Shown: positions 22,253 through 31,574 of the stretch, piece after piece
Numbering within the stretch: the stretch's first letter is position 1
Layout of the letters: the number at the start of each line of letters is the position of its first letter
NCBI RefSeq assembly: GCF_004297875.1
Contig: NZ_SCSK01000035.1
Coordinates: 1-64,000, forward strand
Origin: Pandoraea sp.
GTDB lineage: Bacteria > Pseudomonadota > Gammaproteobacteria > Burkholderiales > Burkholderiaceae
Direction: 5' to 3'
Length of the DNA: 64,000 nt
Notes under the pieces: model-generated
What the model was told of the DNA's origin: nothing
Database searches by the model: none
The model's input: the letters and a program-made list of their open reading frames with translations, nothing else
Program-made: the position numbers and the translations under genes

Positions 22253-22780
22253 TTATTGCTTGGGCGCCATCGCCGGTTTGCGCGCGCCGTGTTCGCGTCG
22301 ACCGTGGTCGCGGGCATGGCGGTAAGGCTTGCGGAACAGCTTGTCGGCGATCTGCTTCTGCGGTTCGGACATCGTCGCATACAGCGCATTGAACGAGGTG
22401 GACAGCTTCTGCATGTTTTCGGCATGCATTTGCGCCAGTTCCGCGTAGGAGTTCAACGATTCCTCGGCGTTCATGGTCGGCAGCTTTTCGGCTCGCGCCT
22501 TGAATGCGTCGTCAATGCGCTTGGCGTTGTCACGCATCGTCTGAGCGAAGGCCGACCATTGCGGTGCCTGCTCGAGCGTGATCTTGAGTTGACTGTATAG
22601 GCGGTTGATGCGACGTTCCACATAGTCTTCGTGGCTTTTCGCATGGTTCTGTGCATATTCCGCGGCGCGGGACTCGGGCGCCTTGGGCGAAGGCGACGTT
22701 TGCGCCCACGCGGAGGTTGTCAGAAAAGACAGCGTCAGAAGGACGGGCACTGCGGCATGACGAACGAGAGAATTTTTCAT
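22253..22780 (-). CDS. Spy/CpxP-like (LTXXQ-type) periplasmic protein
   Basis: Signal peptide MKNSLVRHAAVPVLLTLSFLTTSAWAQ; helical KITLEQAPQWSAFAQTMRDNAKRIDDAF, AQMHAENMQKLSTSFNALYATMSEPQKQIADKLF. Confidence 0.65.
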   Translation of the reverse strand: MKNSLVRHAAVPVLLTLSFLTTSAWAQTSPSPKAPESRAAEYAQNHAKSHEDYVERRINRLYSQLKITLEQAPQWSAFAQTMRDNAKRIDDAFKARAEKLPTMNAEESLNSYAELAQMHAENMQKLSTSFNALYATMSEPQKQIADKLFRKPYRHARDHGRREHGARKPAMAPKQ

Positions 22781-23331
22781 GTTATGAAGCCCAAATCGAT
22801 GGATGGATTGATCAAACGGTTGAGCCTGGCCGATTGCTGAATGCTCGGTTGGGGCCCCGCCGTACGGCTCTGGTCTCTTGTCGTGTGGCGACGCTCAGGC
22901 GTCGGACGGATTGCCGTCTCGTTGAAAGCCTGGCGCGAGTGGATATTTTGACGGCGCTTGATGGATCGCGGCGACAGCCGCCATCGGAGATAAACACCGC
23001 CATCGGAAGCATTGAGAAATTCCTGGCATGAATCACCTACCCCCAACGATTTACGAGCCGTTGCCCGTCTCACGTCAGTGAACCGACTCACTGGCGCCTG
23101 GCCGGCTGCGGACCGGGCAATCGAGCTGCGGTGAAACAATGGATAGCTGCGCAACGCTCTCGGAAATTTTGCTGCATCGCTGGAGTATATCAGCGATCCG
23201 GCCCGGTACCGGCAAGGCCCGCCAATGACCACACCACTTGACGACAATCAAACGCGATGGCAAGAGATGCGCCAGAATATCGTCGGCCTGTATGAAAATC
23301 CGACTGCTTTCGACACATGAGGAGAAGCACC

Positions 23332-23901
23332 ATGGCACACCGCACGCTGACACGCTACGGCTCGGTCGCGCAGTTCTTTCACTGGGCCACCGCGATATTG
23401 GTGTTGATCGCTTTTCTCTACGGCCCGGGCGGCTCCGAAGAGCGTATTTATTCGGCGGCGCGCGATGGCGGCCGGCAACTGCACGAGACCCTGGGCCTGT
23501 GCGTGCTCGCACTGGTCATCGTGCGCGTCTTGTGGCGTTTGGTCGACAAACGGCCCGATCCGCCCGAAGTGTCACGCTGGATGGGGCTGGCGGCCAAAAC
23601 CTTGCAGTGGGTGCTTTACTTGCTGCTGTTCGCATTGCCAGTGAGCGCCATCACCGGCACATGGCTTGAAGGCCATTCGCTGACGCTGCTCGGCGGCGTG
23701 CAGGTCGCGCCGCTCATCGGCCAATCGCACGACCTCGGCGAAACCATCTCCGAACTGCATGGCTGGTTGGGCGATACGGTCATGTGGCTAGCCGGATTGC
23801 ACGCGCTGGCAGCGATTTTTCATCACTTCGTGCTCAAGGACGGCGTGCTCGCATCGATGTTGCCGCGCTGGCTGCCGCTCAATCATCCGGATGAAAAGTA
23901 A
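23332..23901 (+). CDS. Cytochrome b561 family protein
   Basis: TRYGSVAQFFHWATAILVLIAFLYGPGG; HETLGLCVLALVIVRVLWRL; His-rich TM helices; AGLHALAAIFHHFVLKDGVL. Confidence 0.88.
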   Translation: MAHRTLTRYGSVAQFFHWATAILVLIAFLYGPGGSEERIYSAARDGGRQLHETLGLCVLALVIVRVLWRLVDKRPDPPEVSRWMGLAAKTLQWVLYLLLFALPVSAITGTWLEGHSLTLLGGVQVAPLIGQSHDLGETISELHGWLGDTVMWLAGLHALAAIFHHFVLKDGVLASMLPRWLPLNHPDEK

Positions 23902-23921
23902 GCGTCGGCATCCTCATCAAA

Positions 23922-23943
23922 AGCCCACCGCAAGCGGTGGGCT
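23922..23943 (+). terminator. Possible terminator AGCCCACCG-CAAG-CGGTGGGCT
   Basis: Perfect 9-bp stem immediately after the cytochrome b561 gene; weak downstream T content. Confidence 0.55.
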
Positions 23944-24095
23944 GGTTTCGTCATCGACAGGATCCGTCGATTGCGCAGCTCAGTGAAGAAAAATCGCTGC
24001 CAACGCAATGAATAATTTCATTCCCTGCAATAATGCGCGTTCGACATAAATTCCCATGCAGTCAAAACGCAACGAGTCCGACCTAGGTAATACCC

Positions 24096-24121
24096 GCAGA
24101 CTAAGTCGGCGCTAAGTCTGC
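24096..24121. promoter_or_regulatory. Inverted repeat GCAGACT-N12-AGTCTGC upstream of the cupredoxin gene
   Basis: Perfect 7-bp arms, plus internal CTAAGTC direct repeat. Confidence 0.3.
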
Positions 24122-24238
24122 ATGACTACGCTGGGCTCGTCATTCGCGCACAACGCAAATAAACGCGGATGACGCGCATCGAGGGTGAAGGCGTCGAGCA
24201 CGCAAACAAAACCAACGACGCGCTTCCTTCAATCTTTT

Positions 24239-24691
24239 ATGCAGAGGTTTGCCATGCGTCGTTCTTCCATGATGTGCCATCCCCTGATCGCCGTCGCGTT
24301 GGCGCTGGCGGCCACCGCCGCGGTCGCTTCCGAGCCGCCATCGGTCACCGTCAAGCTCACCAATCAGAATAACGGCAAGATGTCGCTCACCCTCAGTCGC
24401 ACCACCGTGCCAGCCGGACCAGTGGAATTCACGATCGAAAATTTATCGCCCGACATGAAGCATGAATTCATGATCGAGCCCTGGAAAGGTAGCCCGAAGG
24501 CCCTGCCCTATGATGCCAAGGCGCAGCAGGTCGAAGAGGACAAACTGACCAAGATGGTCGGCGTCGAAGATTTGAATCCTCACGAAACAGTCACCGCACG
24601 CTTCGTGCTCAAACCCGGCCGCTATGTGGCCTTCTGCAATGAGCCCGGGCATTACAAAGAAAATATGGTGGCCACGCTGACCGTCAAGTAG
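24239..24691 (+). CDS. Exported cupredoxin-domain (type 1 copper) protein
   Basis: Signal-like MCHPLIAVALALAATAAVASE; candidate ligand His in KHEFMIEP and motif CNEPGHYKENM. Confidence 0.75.
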   Translation: MQRFAMRRSSMMCHPLIAVALALAATAAVASEPPSVTVKLTNQNNGKMSLTLSRTTVPAGPVEFTIENLSPDMKHEFMIEPWKGSPKALPYDAKAQQVEEDKLTKMVGVEDLNPHETVTARFVLKPGRYVAFCNEPGHYKENMVATLTVK

Positions 24692-24781
24692 ACCCGCCGG
24701 CGCCTCACTCGCGCGCCGGCGACAGCCCGCGGCTTTACGTACCGGCACGCCCGCTGGCGTGGCACTATGCTGTGCGACAAC

Positions 24782-25870
24782 TCAGCGGGCGGCCCGCGAC
24801 GAAGTGCTCCCCGATTCGCCGGGCCCGCGGGTCCGAACGGCGGCATCCATCGGCTGGGACCAGCACAGTAATCCGGTACGGCACAACGTCACGGCAATCT
24901 CGGCGCCGCGCGCCAGTCGGTGGTAGCGCACCCGCTCGCTCGGCACGGCCAGCCACAACTGCTCGGTGCCGCAACGCAACGCCACTTGATAATGCCCGCC
25001 AAGGTTGAGGAGGTTTTCCACACGCGCCGGTACGCGATTTTCATTGGCGGACGCATTCGCCTCGAGCTGCACCGCTTCCGGTGCAATCATCCAGTGCACC
25101 ATCCGCCCCACCGCCAAATCAGGCTGCAGCGGGATCTGCAGAACAACCGCATCGGCACCCTCCCAGCGCAGGCGGGTGACGCCCGCTTGCGGCACATGCC
25201 CTTCGATTCGCCCCGTGAACAGGTTGCGATGCCCCAGCAAGCGCGCCACCGCCACCCCGTTGGGTCGCGCCAGAACGTCAGCAGGGGCGCCCTCCTGGGC
25301 GATGCGCCGGCCACTCATCACGGCGACATGATCGGCCAGCACCGCCAGATGCGGATCATGGCTGACCGCCAGGGTAGGCAGGCCGAAGTCGTGCGTCTCG
25401 GAAATCAGCTCGGCCATCACCTCGTCGCGGGTGGCCGCGTCGAGCGCGGAGGTCGGCTCGTCGAGCAGCAGCAGCTGAGGCTTGCGAGCCAGTGCGCGGG
25501 CCAGCGCCACGCGCTGCTGCTGACCGCCGGAGAGCGCCGACGGATAGGCGTCGGCTACCTGCGCGAGCTGTACGCGGGCGAGCAGTTCGAGCGCGTGGGT
25601 TCGGCGTCGCGGCCCGGACAAGGCGAAGGCGACGTTCTCCCAGGCGCGCAAGTGTGGAAACAGCGCATAACCCTGCGGCAGGTAGCCGATCGCGCGGTGC
25701 TGCGGCGGCATGCCGCCGAACGGCTCTCCCTGCGCGGGCAACAGGCCGGCGATCGCCCGCAGCAGCGTTGTCTTGCCCTCGCCGCTCTGCCCCAGCAGCA
25801 CGGTAAAGCCGATGACGTCGAAACGGGCCTCGAGCCGCACGGGATGATCGATACGGTAGTCGATGCGCAT
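24782..25870 (-). CDS. Molybdate/tungstate-type ABC transporter ATP-binding protein
   Basis: Walker A LLGQSGEGKTTLL, signature LSGGQQQRVALARALA, Walker B LLLLDEPTSALD; MOP-like C-terminus; start MRIDYRIDHPVRLE. Confidence 0.85.
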   Translation of the reverse strand: MRIDYRIDHPVRLEARFDVIGFTVLLGQSGEGKTTLLRAIAGLLPAQGEPFGGMPPQHRAIGYLPQGYALFPHLRAWENVAFALSGPRRRTHALELLARVQLAQVADAYPSALSGGQQQRVALARALARKPQLLLLDEPTSALDAATRDEVMAELISETHDFGLPTLAVSHDPHLAVLADHVAVMSGRRIAQEGAPADVLARPNGVAVARLLGHRNLFTGRIEGHVPQAGVTRLRWEGADAVVLQIPLQPDLAVGRMVHWMIAPEAVQLEANASANENRVPARVENLLNLGGHYQVALRCGTEQLWLAVPSERVRYHRLARGAEIAVTLCRTGLLCWSQPMDAAVRTRGPGESGSTSSRAAR

Positions 25871-25872
25871 GC

Positions 25873-26670
25873 TTAGAAAAGACGCTGGCGACGTGAGGCC
25901 AAGCCAAGAATCAGCGGCAGCGGCATCGCCACCAGGAAGAACACCCACAGCAGCGGATACACCGCCGGCAGGCCGATATCCTGCAGGTTGACCCACAATT
26001 TGACCGGTATGCCCTGCGGGTAATAGGCCACGATCAGGACCACGCCAAACTCGCCAAGCGCACGCACCCAGGCAAGCGCCACCCCCGCGGCCAGTCCCAG
26101 CCGAGCCAGCGGCATGCTGACCAGCCAGAAGGTTTGCCAGGGAGTTTTGCCCAGCGTGAGCGCGATGTGCTCGAGCTCGCGCGGCACCCCTTCGAAAGCC
26201 GCGCGCGCCGCGACGACAAAATACGGCAAGGCGCCATAGCACTGCGCCAGGATGAAGGCCGGCGCGGAATTGGTCAGCTCCACGCCGGCACGCGCGGCCA
26301 GGCTGCCGGCCGGGCCATAGGGGCCGTACAGCGTGGCCAGCAAAATGCCCATGGCCAAAGGCGGCGTCAGCAAGGCCAGCAAAATGACGGCCTCGAGCAG
26401 CCATTTGCCGCGAAACGCGTGGCGCGCCAACCACCATGCCAACGGCGTGCCGAATGCGATGATCAACCCCAGCGACAGCAGGCTGTAGACGAGCGACACG
26501 GCAATCGCGCGGGTGTCGCCCGGAAAGAAGTGGAAATCGCGCCACGGAGTGACGCAGGCCAGCCCGATGAACGGTCCGGCAATCAGCAGCAGGGTAAGCG
26601 CGCCAAGCAGTGCCGGCGCGCGCGCGCGCGGCAGGCCATCGGACACTTGAAGATCAACCTGCGCGCTCAT
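25873..26670 (-). CDS. Molybdate/tungstate-type ABC transporter permease (ModB/WtpB-like)
   Basis: FGTPLAWWLARHAFRGKWLLEAVILLALLTPPLAMGILLATLYG; EHIALTLGKTPWQTFWLVSMPLARLGLAAGVALAWVRALGEFGVVLIVA (EAA loop). Confidence 0.87.
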   Translation of the reverse strand: MSAQVDLQVSDGLPRARAPALLGALTLLLIAGPFIGLACVTPWRDFHFFPGDTRAIAVSLVYSLLSLGLIIAFGTPLAWWLARHAFRGKWLLEAVILLALLTPPLAMGILLATLYGPYGPAGSLAARAGVELTNSAPAFILAQCYGALPYFVVAARAAFEGVPRELEHIALTLGKTPWQTFWLVSMPLARLGLAAGVALAWVRALGEFGVVLIVAYYPQGIPVKLWVNLQDIGLPAVYPLLWVFFLVAMPLPLILGLASRRQRLF

Positions 26671-26760
26671 GAAACCCTTACCCCCGCGGTATGCCTGGAA
26701 CGACGCCGAGCATACACAAATCCGCACCGGCCCGCCCGATTATTTAAGGCATCGCCCGGT

Positions 26761-27690
26761 TCAGATCGGGCCACCCTTTGGCGCGCTGTAACCCTGTTCG
26801 GCGAGCATCTTCCGACCTGCCGGGCTTTGCAGGAATTTGACGAATTTTTCCGCCAGTGCGTGCTGCTTGCTGTCGTTGAGCACCACTGCATAAAACACCA
26901 GAGGCTGCGTGCCCAGCTGGCTCGTCTTGCCGCTGGGCAACGTGATGCTGAAGTGCGCGCTGTCGTACCAGCTCGCCTGCATGGCCGGATTGCTCAGGTT
27001 GATTTCGTCAGGCAGCTTGATGTAGGGCAAATGGTGCGACTGCGCCGCACTCAGGTAACCGGAGGAAGCGTCGAGCTGGCCGGCCTCCAGGCGTGAGAGC
27101 AGCGATGGTTCGGCAAAAATTTGCCGCCGGTTGTCGATGCCGCCAAGAATCCGCTGGGCCAGCCCGGGCTGCTTGTAGTAATGCTGCGCCAACAGCATCG
27201 TGAAAATGATATTGCGCCCCTGCGGATCGGTGGCCGGATCGGTGCGCCCAAAGCGCAGCCCCGGCGTCGTCAGCACCTCGTACCAGGGCTTTTCGCCTCG
27301 CGCGGCAGCTTCCAGCGCGGGGGCGAATTTGCTCTTCGGACTGTAGGTAATGACCATCTGCGTGCTGGCGACCGGTTGCGCGATCCCCACCATGCCAGCC
27401 TTTTTCAGGATGTCGATCGGCCCCGGCGTGATCGAAATGAACACATCGGCTTGCAGCAGCCTGCCCTCGAGCCGGTGCGCCAATCCGTAGGCACCCTGTC
27501 CGATACCCTGATATTGCACATGATTGGCCTTGGCGAATGCCGGGCCGATGAAGCGGTCCATCACTACGCCCATCGAACCCGCGTAGGCCACTCGCAACGT
27601 ATCGGCGGCCTCGGCCGATACGGTTGCACACCAAAGTCCTGCACCCAGCAGCAGCGCGGCCGCCCAGTGCGATAACTGCGAACGTCTCAT
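26761..27690 (-). CDS. WtpA/ModA-like molybdate/tungstate-binding protein
   Basis: TLRVAYAGSMGVVMDRFIGPAFAKANHVQYQGIGQGAYGLAHRLEGRLLQADVFIS; RTDPATDPQGRNIIFTMLLAQHYYKQPG resembles the WtpA RTDPNTDPCGYR segment; genomic context with ModB/ModC-like genes. Confidence 0.8.
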   Translation of the reverse strand: MRRSQLSHWAAALLLGAGLWCATVSAEAADTLRVAYAGSMGVVMDRFIGPAFAKANHVQYQGIGQGAYGLAHRLEGRLLQADVFISITPGPIDILKKAGMVGIAQPVASTQMVITYSPKSKFAPALEAAARGEKPWYEVLTTPGLRFGRTDPATDPQGRNIIFTMLLAQHYYKQPGLAQRILGGIDNRRQIFAEPSLLSRLEAGQLDASSGYLSAAQSHHLPYIKLPDEINLSNPAMQASWYDSAHFSITLPSGKTSQLGTQPLVFYAVVLNDSKQHALAEKFVKFLQSPAGRKMLAEQGYSAPKGGPI

Positions 27691-27764
27691 CGGAAATCTC
27701 TCCAGGTTGACTGCAACAACCCGCGCCCATGGCCAAGTGTCCGGCGGGTATAGGTAAAAAGCAC

Positions 27765-27788
27765 CGTTATAAACACGCGTATATTACG
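27765..27788. promoter_or_regulatory. Candidate ModE box CGTTATAAACACGCGTATATTACG
   Basis: 24-bp imperfect inverted repeat; same length and closely similar to the E. coli modA operator as recalled (CGTTATATTGTCGCCTACATAACG), upstream of the SBP-permease-ATPase operon. Confidence 0.65.
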
Positions 27789-27905
27789 GTTAACCGGAGT
27801 CACCGTAAAGGCTCGTTGGCCTGCGACGGGCCAAAAGGGGCACAACTAATTCACATATAAAGCAATCCGGGCTATGATGGGCCGATCGAAAACGGAGCGA
27901 TTCCA

Positions 27906-29087
27906 ATGACTTCTGCCGCAAACATCCCCGCCTCGCTGGACTGGATCAAGAAGCTCGTGAGCATCGATACCACCAGTCGGGAATCCAACCTGGGCCTGAT
28001 TGAGCTGGTGCGCGACCATTTGCGCGGCGCCGGCATCGAGGCGCTCCTGAGCTACGACGCCACCGGCCGCAAGGCCAACCTGTTCGCCACCGTGCCGGCG
28101 GCAAACGGCAACACGCAAGGCGGCATTGTCTTGTCCGGCCACACCGACGTGGTGCCGGTCGACGGTCAGCCGTGGGACTCCGACCCGTTTGCCCCGGTGG
28201 TCAGAGACGGCAAGCTCTACGGGCGCGGCACCTGCGATATGAAGGGCTTTATCGGCACCGCCTTGACGCTGCTGCCCGAGATGCAAAAGGCCAGCCTCAG
28301 GCAGCCGCTGCATTTCGCGTTGTCGTACGACGAGGAAGTCGGCTGCGTCGGCGCACCGGTCATGCTGGCCGACCTGAAGGCGCGCGGCATCAAGCCCGAC
28401 GGCTGCATCGTCGGCGAGCCGACCTCGATGCGCGTGATCGTCGCGCACAAGGGCATCAACGCCTACCGCTGCTGCGTGCACGGCAAGGCAGCGCATTCGT
28501 CGCTCACGCCCCATGGCGTCAACGCCATCGAGTATGCGGCCCGGCTGATCTGCTACATCCGCGACGTCGCCGACGAACTGCGCGCTAACGGACCGTTCGA
28601 CGAAGCCTTCGACGTGCCTTTCACGACCGCGCAGACCGGTGTCATCAAGGGCGGCATCGCGCTCAACACGATTCCCGATTTCTGCGAGTTCACCTTCGAA
28701 TACCGTAATCTGCCGAGCATCGATGCGCCCGCCATCTACGCACGCATCCATGACTATGCGCACGGCACGCTATTGCCCAAAATGCAGCGCGAGCATCCCG
28801 ATGCCAACATTGAATTGACGCCGGTCGCAGCGGCTCCGTCGCTCGACGCGTCGGAGCAGGCAGCGATTACGCAATTGGTTCGTGCGCTCACCGCCGACAA
28901 CGACAAGCGCAAAGTGGCCTACGGTACGGAGGCCGGCCAGTTCCAGCAAGCCGGCGTTCCGGCGGTGGTATGCGGCCCGGGCGACATTCAGCAGGCCCAC
29001 AAGCCCAATGAATTCGTCGCGCTGGAACAGATCGAGGCATGCGAAGGCTTCCTGCGCAAGGTTATTCACAGCATGAGCGCGCAATAA
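27906..29087 (+). CDS. argE: Acetylornithine deacetylase
   Basis: GGIVLSGHTDVVPVDGQPWDSDPFAPVVRDGKLYGRGTCDMKGFIGTAL; SYDEEVGCVGAP; GPGDIQQAHKPNEFV. Confidence 0.9.
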   Translation: MTSAANIPASLDWIKKLVSIDTTSRESNLGLIELVRDHLRGAGIEALLSYDATGRKANLFATVPAANGNTQGGIVLSGHTDVVPVDGQPWDSDPFAPVVRDGKLYGRGTCDMKGFIGTALTLLPEMQKASLRQPLHFALSYDEEVGCVGAPVMLADLKARGIKPDGCIVGEPTSMRVIVAHKGINAYRCCVHGKAAHSSLTPHGVNAIEYAARLICYIRDVADELRANGPFDEAFDVPFTTAQTGVIKGGIALNTIPDFCEFTFEYRNLPSIDAPAIYARIHDYAHGTLLPKMQREHPDANIELTPVAAAPSLDASEQAAITQLVRALTADNDKRKVAYGTEAGQFQQAGVPAVVCGPGDIQQAHKPNEFVALEQIEACEGFLRKVIHSMSAQ

Positions 29088-29202
29088 GGCGCCCGCCGTA
29101 TCCGGGCATGGCGCCCGGATGATCGCCGCTACGCCGGTCATCTGATGCGGTGGCCGGCACCCTAACCTCGCAAGTCTCCCATAGGCTTCTTCCTCCTCGC
29201 CC

Positions 29203-30195
29203 ATGAACGAAATCGATAATCAGCCCGTTCCCACTCGCGAAGCCATCGCAGACCAGCACGCATTGCTGGCGCCGTACGTGCGCGCCACCCCCGTGATGGA
29301 TAAAACCGACTTCGCTTCGCTCGACGGCACAACGATCAATTTCAAGTTTGAACTGCTGCAGGCCAGCGGGACTTTCAAGGCACGCGGCGCATTTTCGAAT
29401 TTACTGGCGCTTGACGATGAGGCACGCGGCGCGGGCGTGACCTGCGTGTCGGCCGGCAATCACGCGGTCGCTGTCGCCTATGCGGCGATGCGGCTGGGCA
29501 TCGGCGCCAAGGTGGTGATGATCAAGACTGCCAGCCCGGCGCGAATCGCCTTATGCCGGCAGTTCGGCGCCGAGGTCGTGCTGGCCGAGAATGGTCAACA
29601 GGCGTTCGACACGGTGCATGAGATCGAGGCGCGCGAGGGACGCTTTTTCGTGCACCCGTTCAATGGCTACCGTACGGTGCTGGGTACCGCCACGCTTGGC
29701 CATGAGTGGCTATCGCAGGCCGGCGAACTCGATGCGGTCGTCGTTCCGATCGGCGGCGGCGGACTGATGGCGGGCGTATCGACGGCCATCAAGGCGCTCG
29801 CCCCGCACTGCCAGGTGTTCGGCGTGGAACCCGAGGGCGCCAATGCGATGAGCCGCAGCTTCGCGGCGGCCGGGCCGATCAAAATGGGACCGATGCAGAG
29901 TATTGCCGACAGCCTGATGGCGCCGCATACGGAGTTGTACAGCTATGCGCTGTGCCACAAGCACGTCGACCGGCTGGTGACCGTGTCCGACGATGAGCTT
30001 CGCCACGCTATGCTGCGCCTGTTCGAACAACTGAAGCTGGCGGTCGAGCCGGCTTGCGCCGCAGCCACCGCGGCGCTGCTGGGGCCGTTGCGCGAGCCGC
30101 TGGCCGGCAAGCGGGTAGGTGTGCTGCTGTGCGGCACAAATACCGATCCGGCAACCTTCGCCAAACACCTGGAGGCAGCGCGCGCGCAGGCGTGA
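29203..30195 (+). CDS. PLP-dependent threonine/serine dehydratase
   Basis: FELLQASGTFKARGAFSNLL (Schiff-base Lys), SAGNHAVAVAYAA, VVPIGGGGLMAGVSTAIKAL. Confidence 0.88.
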   Translation: MNEIDNQPVPTREAIADQHALLAPYVRATPVMDKTDFASLDGTTINFKFELLQASGTFKARGAFSNLLALDDEARGAGVTCVSAGNHAVAVAYAAMRLGIGAKVVMIKTASPARIALCRQFGAEVVLAENGQQAFDTVHEIEAREGRFFVHPFNGYRTVLGTATLGHEWLSQAGELDAVVVPIGGGGLMAGVSTAIKALAPHCQVFGVEPEGANAMSRSFAAAGPIKMGPMQSIADSLMAPHTELYSYALCHKHVDRLVTVSDDELRHAMLRLFEQLKLAVEPACAAATAALLGPLREPLAGKRVGVLLCGTNTDPATFAKHLEAARAQA

Positions 30196-30204
30196 AGCCA
30201 TGAA

Positions 30205-30237
30205 GCGCGCGGCCGCGTATCAGCGCCGGCCGCGCGC
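30205..30237. terminator. Hairpin GCGCGCGGCCG-N11-CGGCCGCGCGC between convergent genes
   Basis: Perfect 11-bp inverted repeat between the dehydratase stop and the stop of the convergent repeat-protein gene. Confidence 0.45.
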
Positions 30238-30255
30238 ACTACGCCGGGATCCGCT

Positions 30256-31266
30256 TCACAGCTTGCCGAGTACACCGGCGAGCGGCGCAGCCGGACTGCC
30301 ACTGCCTGTCGCGCCGCCAAGCGCCCCCGTGAGCCCCGATACCACACCGGTGACCGGCGCCAGCGGGCCGGCACCACCGGTCGCACCGCCTAGTGCGCCC
30401 GTCAACCCTGACACCACACCCGTGACCGGCGCCAGCGGGCTGGCACCGCCGGTCGCACCGCCAAGCGCGCCCGTCAACCCTGACACCACACCGGTGACCG
30501 GCGCCAGCGGGCCGGCACCGCCGGTCGCGCCACCCAACGCCCCGGTGACGCTCGAGACGATGCTGCTGACCGGCGCCAGCGCGCTACCACCACCGGCCGC
30601 ACCGCCAAGCGCCCCGAGAATGGGCGAAAGCAAACCACCGGTGGCGCCAGACAAGACCGGCAAACCGCCCAGGCCCGGCAGATCAATCGGCGGCAGAATT
30701 GTCTTGCCGCCAACCGTTTCGCTCAGTTGCACGCCGTCCGTGCCAACCATGCTTTGTATCGCCACCACCGGAACCGGCAAACTCACCGGCAATGGCAACG
30801 CACTTGTATCGACCACCACGTTGTTGGAGGTGTCGGCACTCAGGCCCGCCAGCGACCCGTTCCCTCCGCCACCCACCGGGACCGCCATCGGCTTAGGCGC
30901 GTAACGAATACGCGTACTCGAATGCACACTGGTCCCCCCGGAATTGGCCAACGGTGACGCCAGGGCGCTGGCCGTGGGTTGATTGCGGGTCATGTCCAAC
31001 GACACGTCGGTATCGCTTGACAGGTTGTTGGAGCTCCCCGCGCTTGTGGCGGTCTTCGACGTCGACGGCAGCTCAGTATCGTCCACAAGTCCGAAGTGCG
31101 CGTTGGCCAGCGAACTACCCGGCGCACCGGCGGACAAGTTGCCATGGAGGTCGATGGTTGACTGATCGAGCGGGTTCTGGGCATGAGCTGCACTGCCTCC
31201 AAGGCAAATCATTGCCGTCGCCAAACCGAGCCTCATGGCATTGGAAGTGGAAATAAAAGTAGTCAT
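30256..31266 (-). CDS. Secreted glycine-rich 24-aa repeat protein (paralog A)
   Basis: Signal peptide MTTFISTSNAMRLGLATAMICLGGSAAHAQ; PVVAIQSMVGTDGVQLSETVGGKTILPPIDLPGLGGLP; tandem PLAPVTGVVSGLTGALGGATGGAG; SD AAGGAC. Confidence 0.75.
   Translation of the reverse strand: MTTFISTSNAMRLGLATAMICLGGSAAHAQNPLDQSTIDLHGNLSAGAPGSSLANAHFGLVDDTELPSTSKTATSAGSSNNLSSDTDVSLDMTRNQPTASALASPLANSGGTSVHSSTRIRYAPKPMAVPVGGGGNGSLAGLSADTSNNVVVDTSALPLPVSLPVPVVAIQSMVGTDGVQLSETVGGKTILPPIDLPGLGGLPVLSGATGGLLSPILGALGGAAGGGSALAPVSSIVSSVTGALGGATGGAGPLAPVTGVVSGLTGALGGATGGASPLAPVTGVVSGLTGALGGATGGAGPLAPVTGVVSGLTGALGGATGSGSPAAPLAGVLGKL
30298..30600. repeat. 72-bp tandem repeats coding for 24-aa units
   Basis: Units of about 72 bp with recurrent '...GCGCCCGTCAACCCTGACACCACACCSGTGACCGGCGCCAGCGGGC...'. 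Confidence 0.85.
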
Positions 31267-31464
31267 GGCATTGTCCTTTTTGACGTATTCACGCAGCGCG
31301 TGCGACTCGCCGCGGCTCTCGAACATCGCGAGCAATACAACACGTGCAAAATGCATGCCCCCTGGATAATTCCGTAAAAAGGTAGTACTCCGTTTTATCT
31401 GTTCGTCGAAAAAAAGGAAAAATTTCTGATTAGCGCAGTAAATCCGTAGTGGACGCGGCAAGAC

Positions 31465-31495
31465 GTTACGTTGCACATACCGCGCGTTACGTAAC
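31465..31495. promoter_or_regulatory. GTTACGT...GTTACGTAAC motif upstream of paralog A
   Basis: GTTACGT at 31465-31471 and palindrome GTTACGTAAC at 31486-31495, about 200-230 bp upstream of the start codon. Confidence 0.5.
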
Positions 31496-31574
31496 ACACG
31501 CGGACGGGTCTGCGCTGCGCGGCATTGCAGACATTGCCGCGCAGCGTGTTGCACAACTAATTAACTCGATAAAT

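Noticed and set aside
22777-23247. 156-aa minus-strand ORF between the Spy-like gene and cytochrome b561
   Set aside because: Composition unlike neighbouring genes, no domain or RBS; treated as intergenic.
24782-26545. 587-aa ORF appearing as a fused transporter protein
   Set aside because: The upstream part is an out-of-frame reading of the permease gene (25873-26670); the real ATPase starts at MRIDYRIDHPV (25870).
30119-30904. Pro/Ala-rich plus-strand ORFs over the repeats (also 31449-32048, 31687-32202)
   Set aside because: Antisense readings of the repeat genes; the minus strand has signal peptides, good SD sites and a shared paralogous domain.
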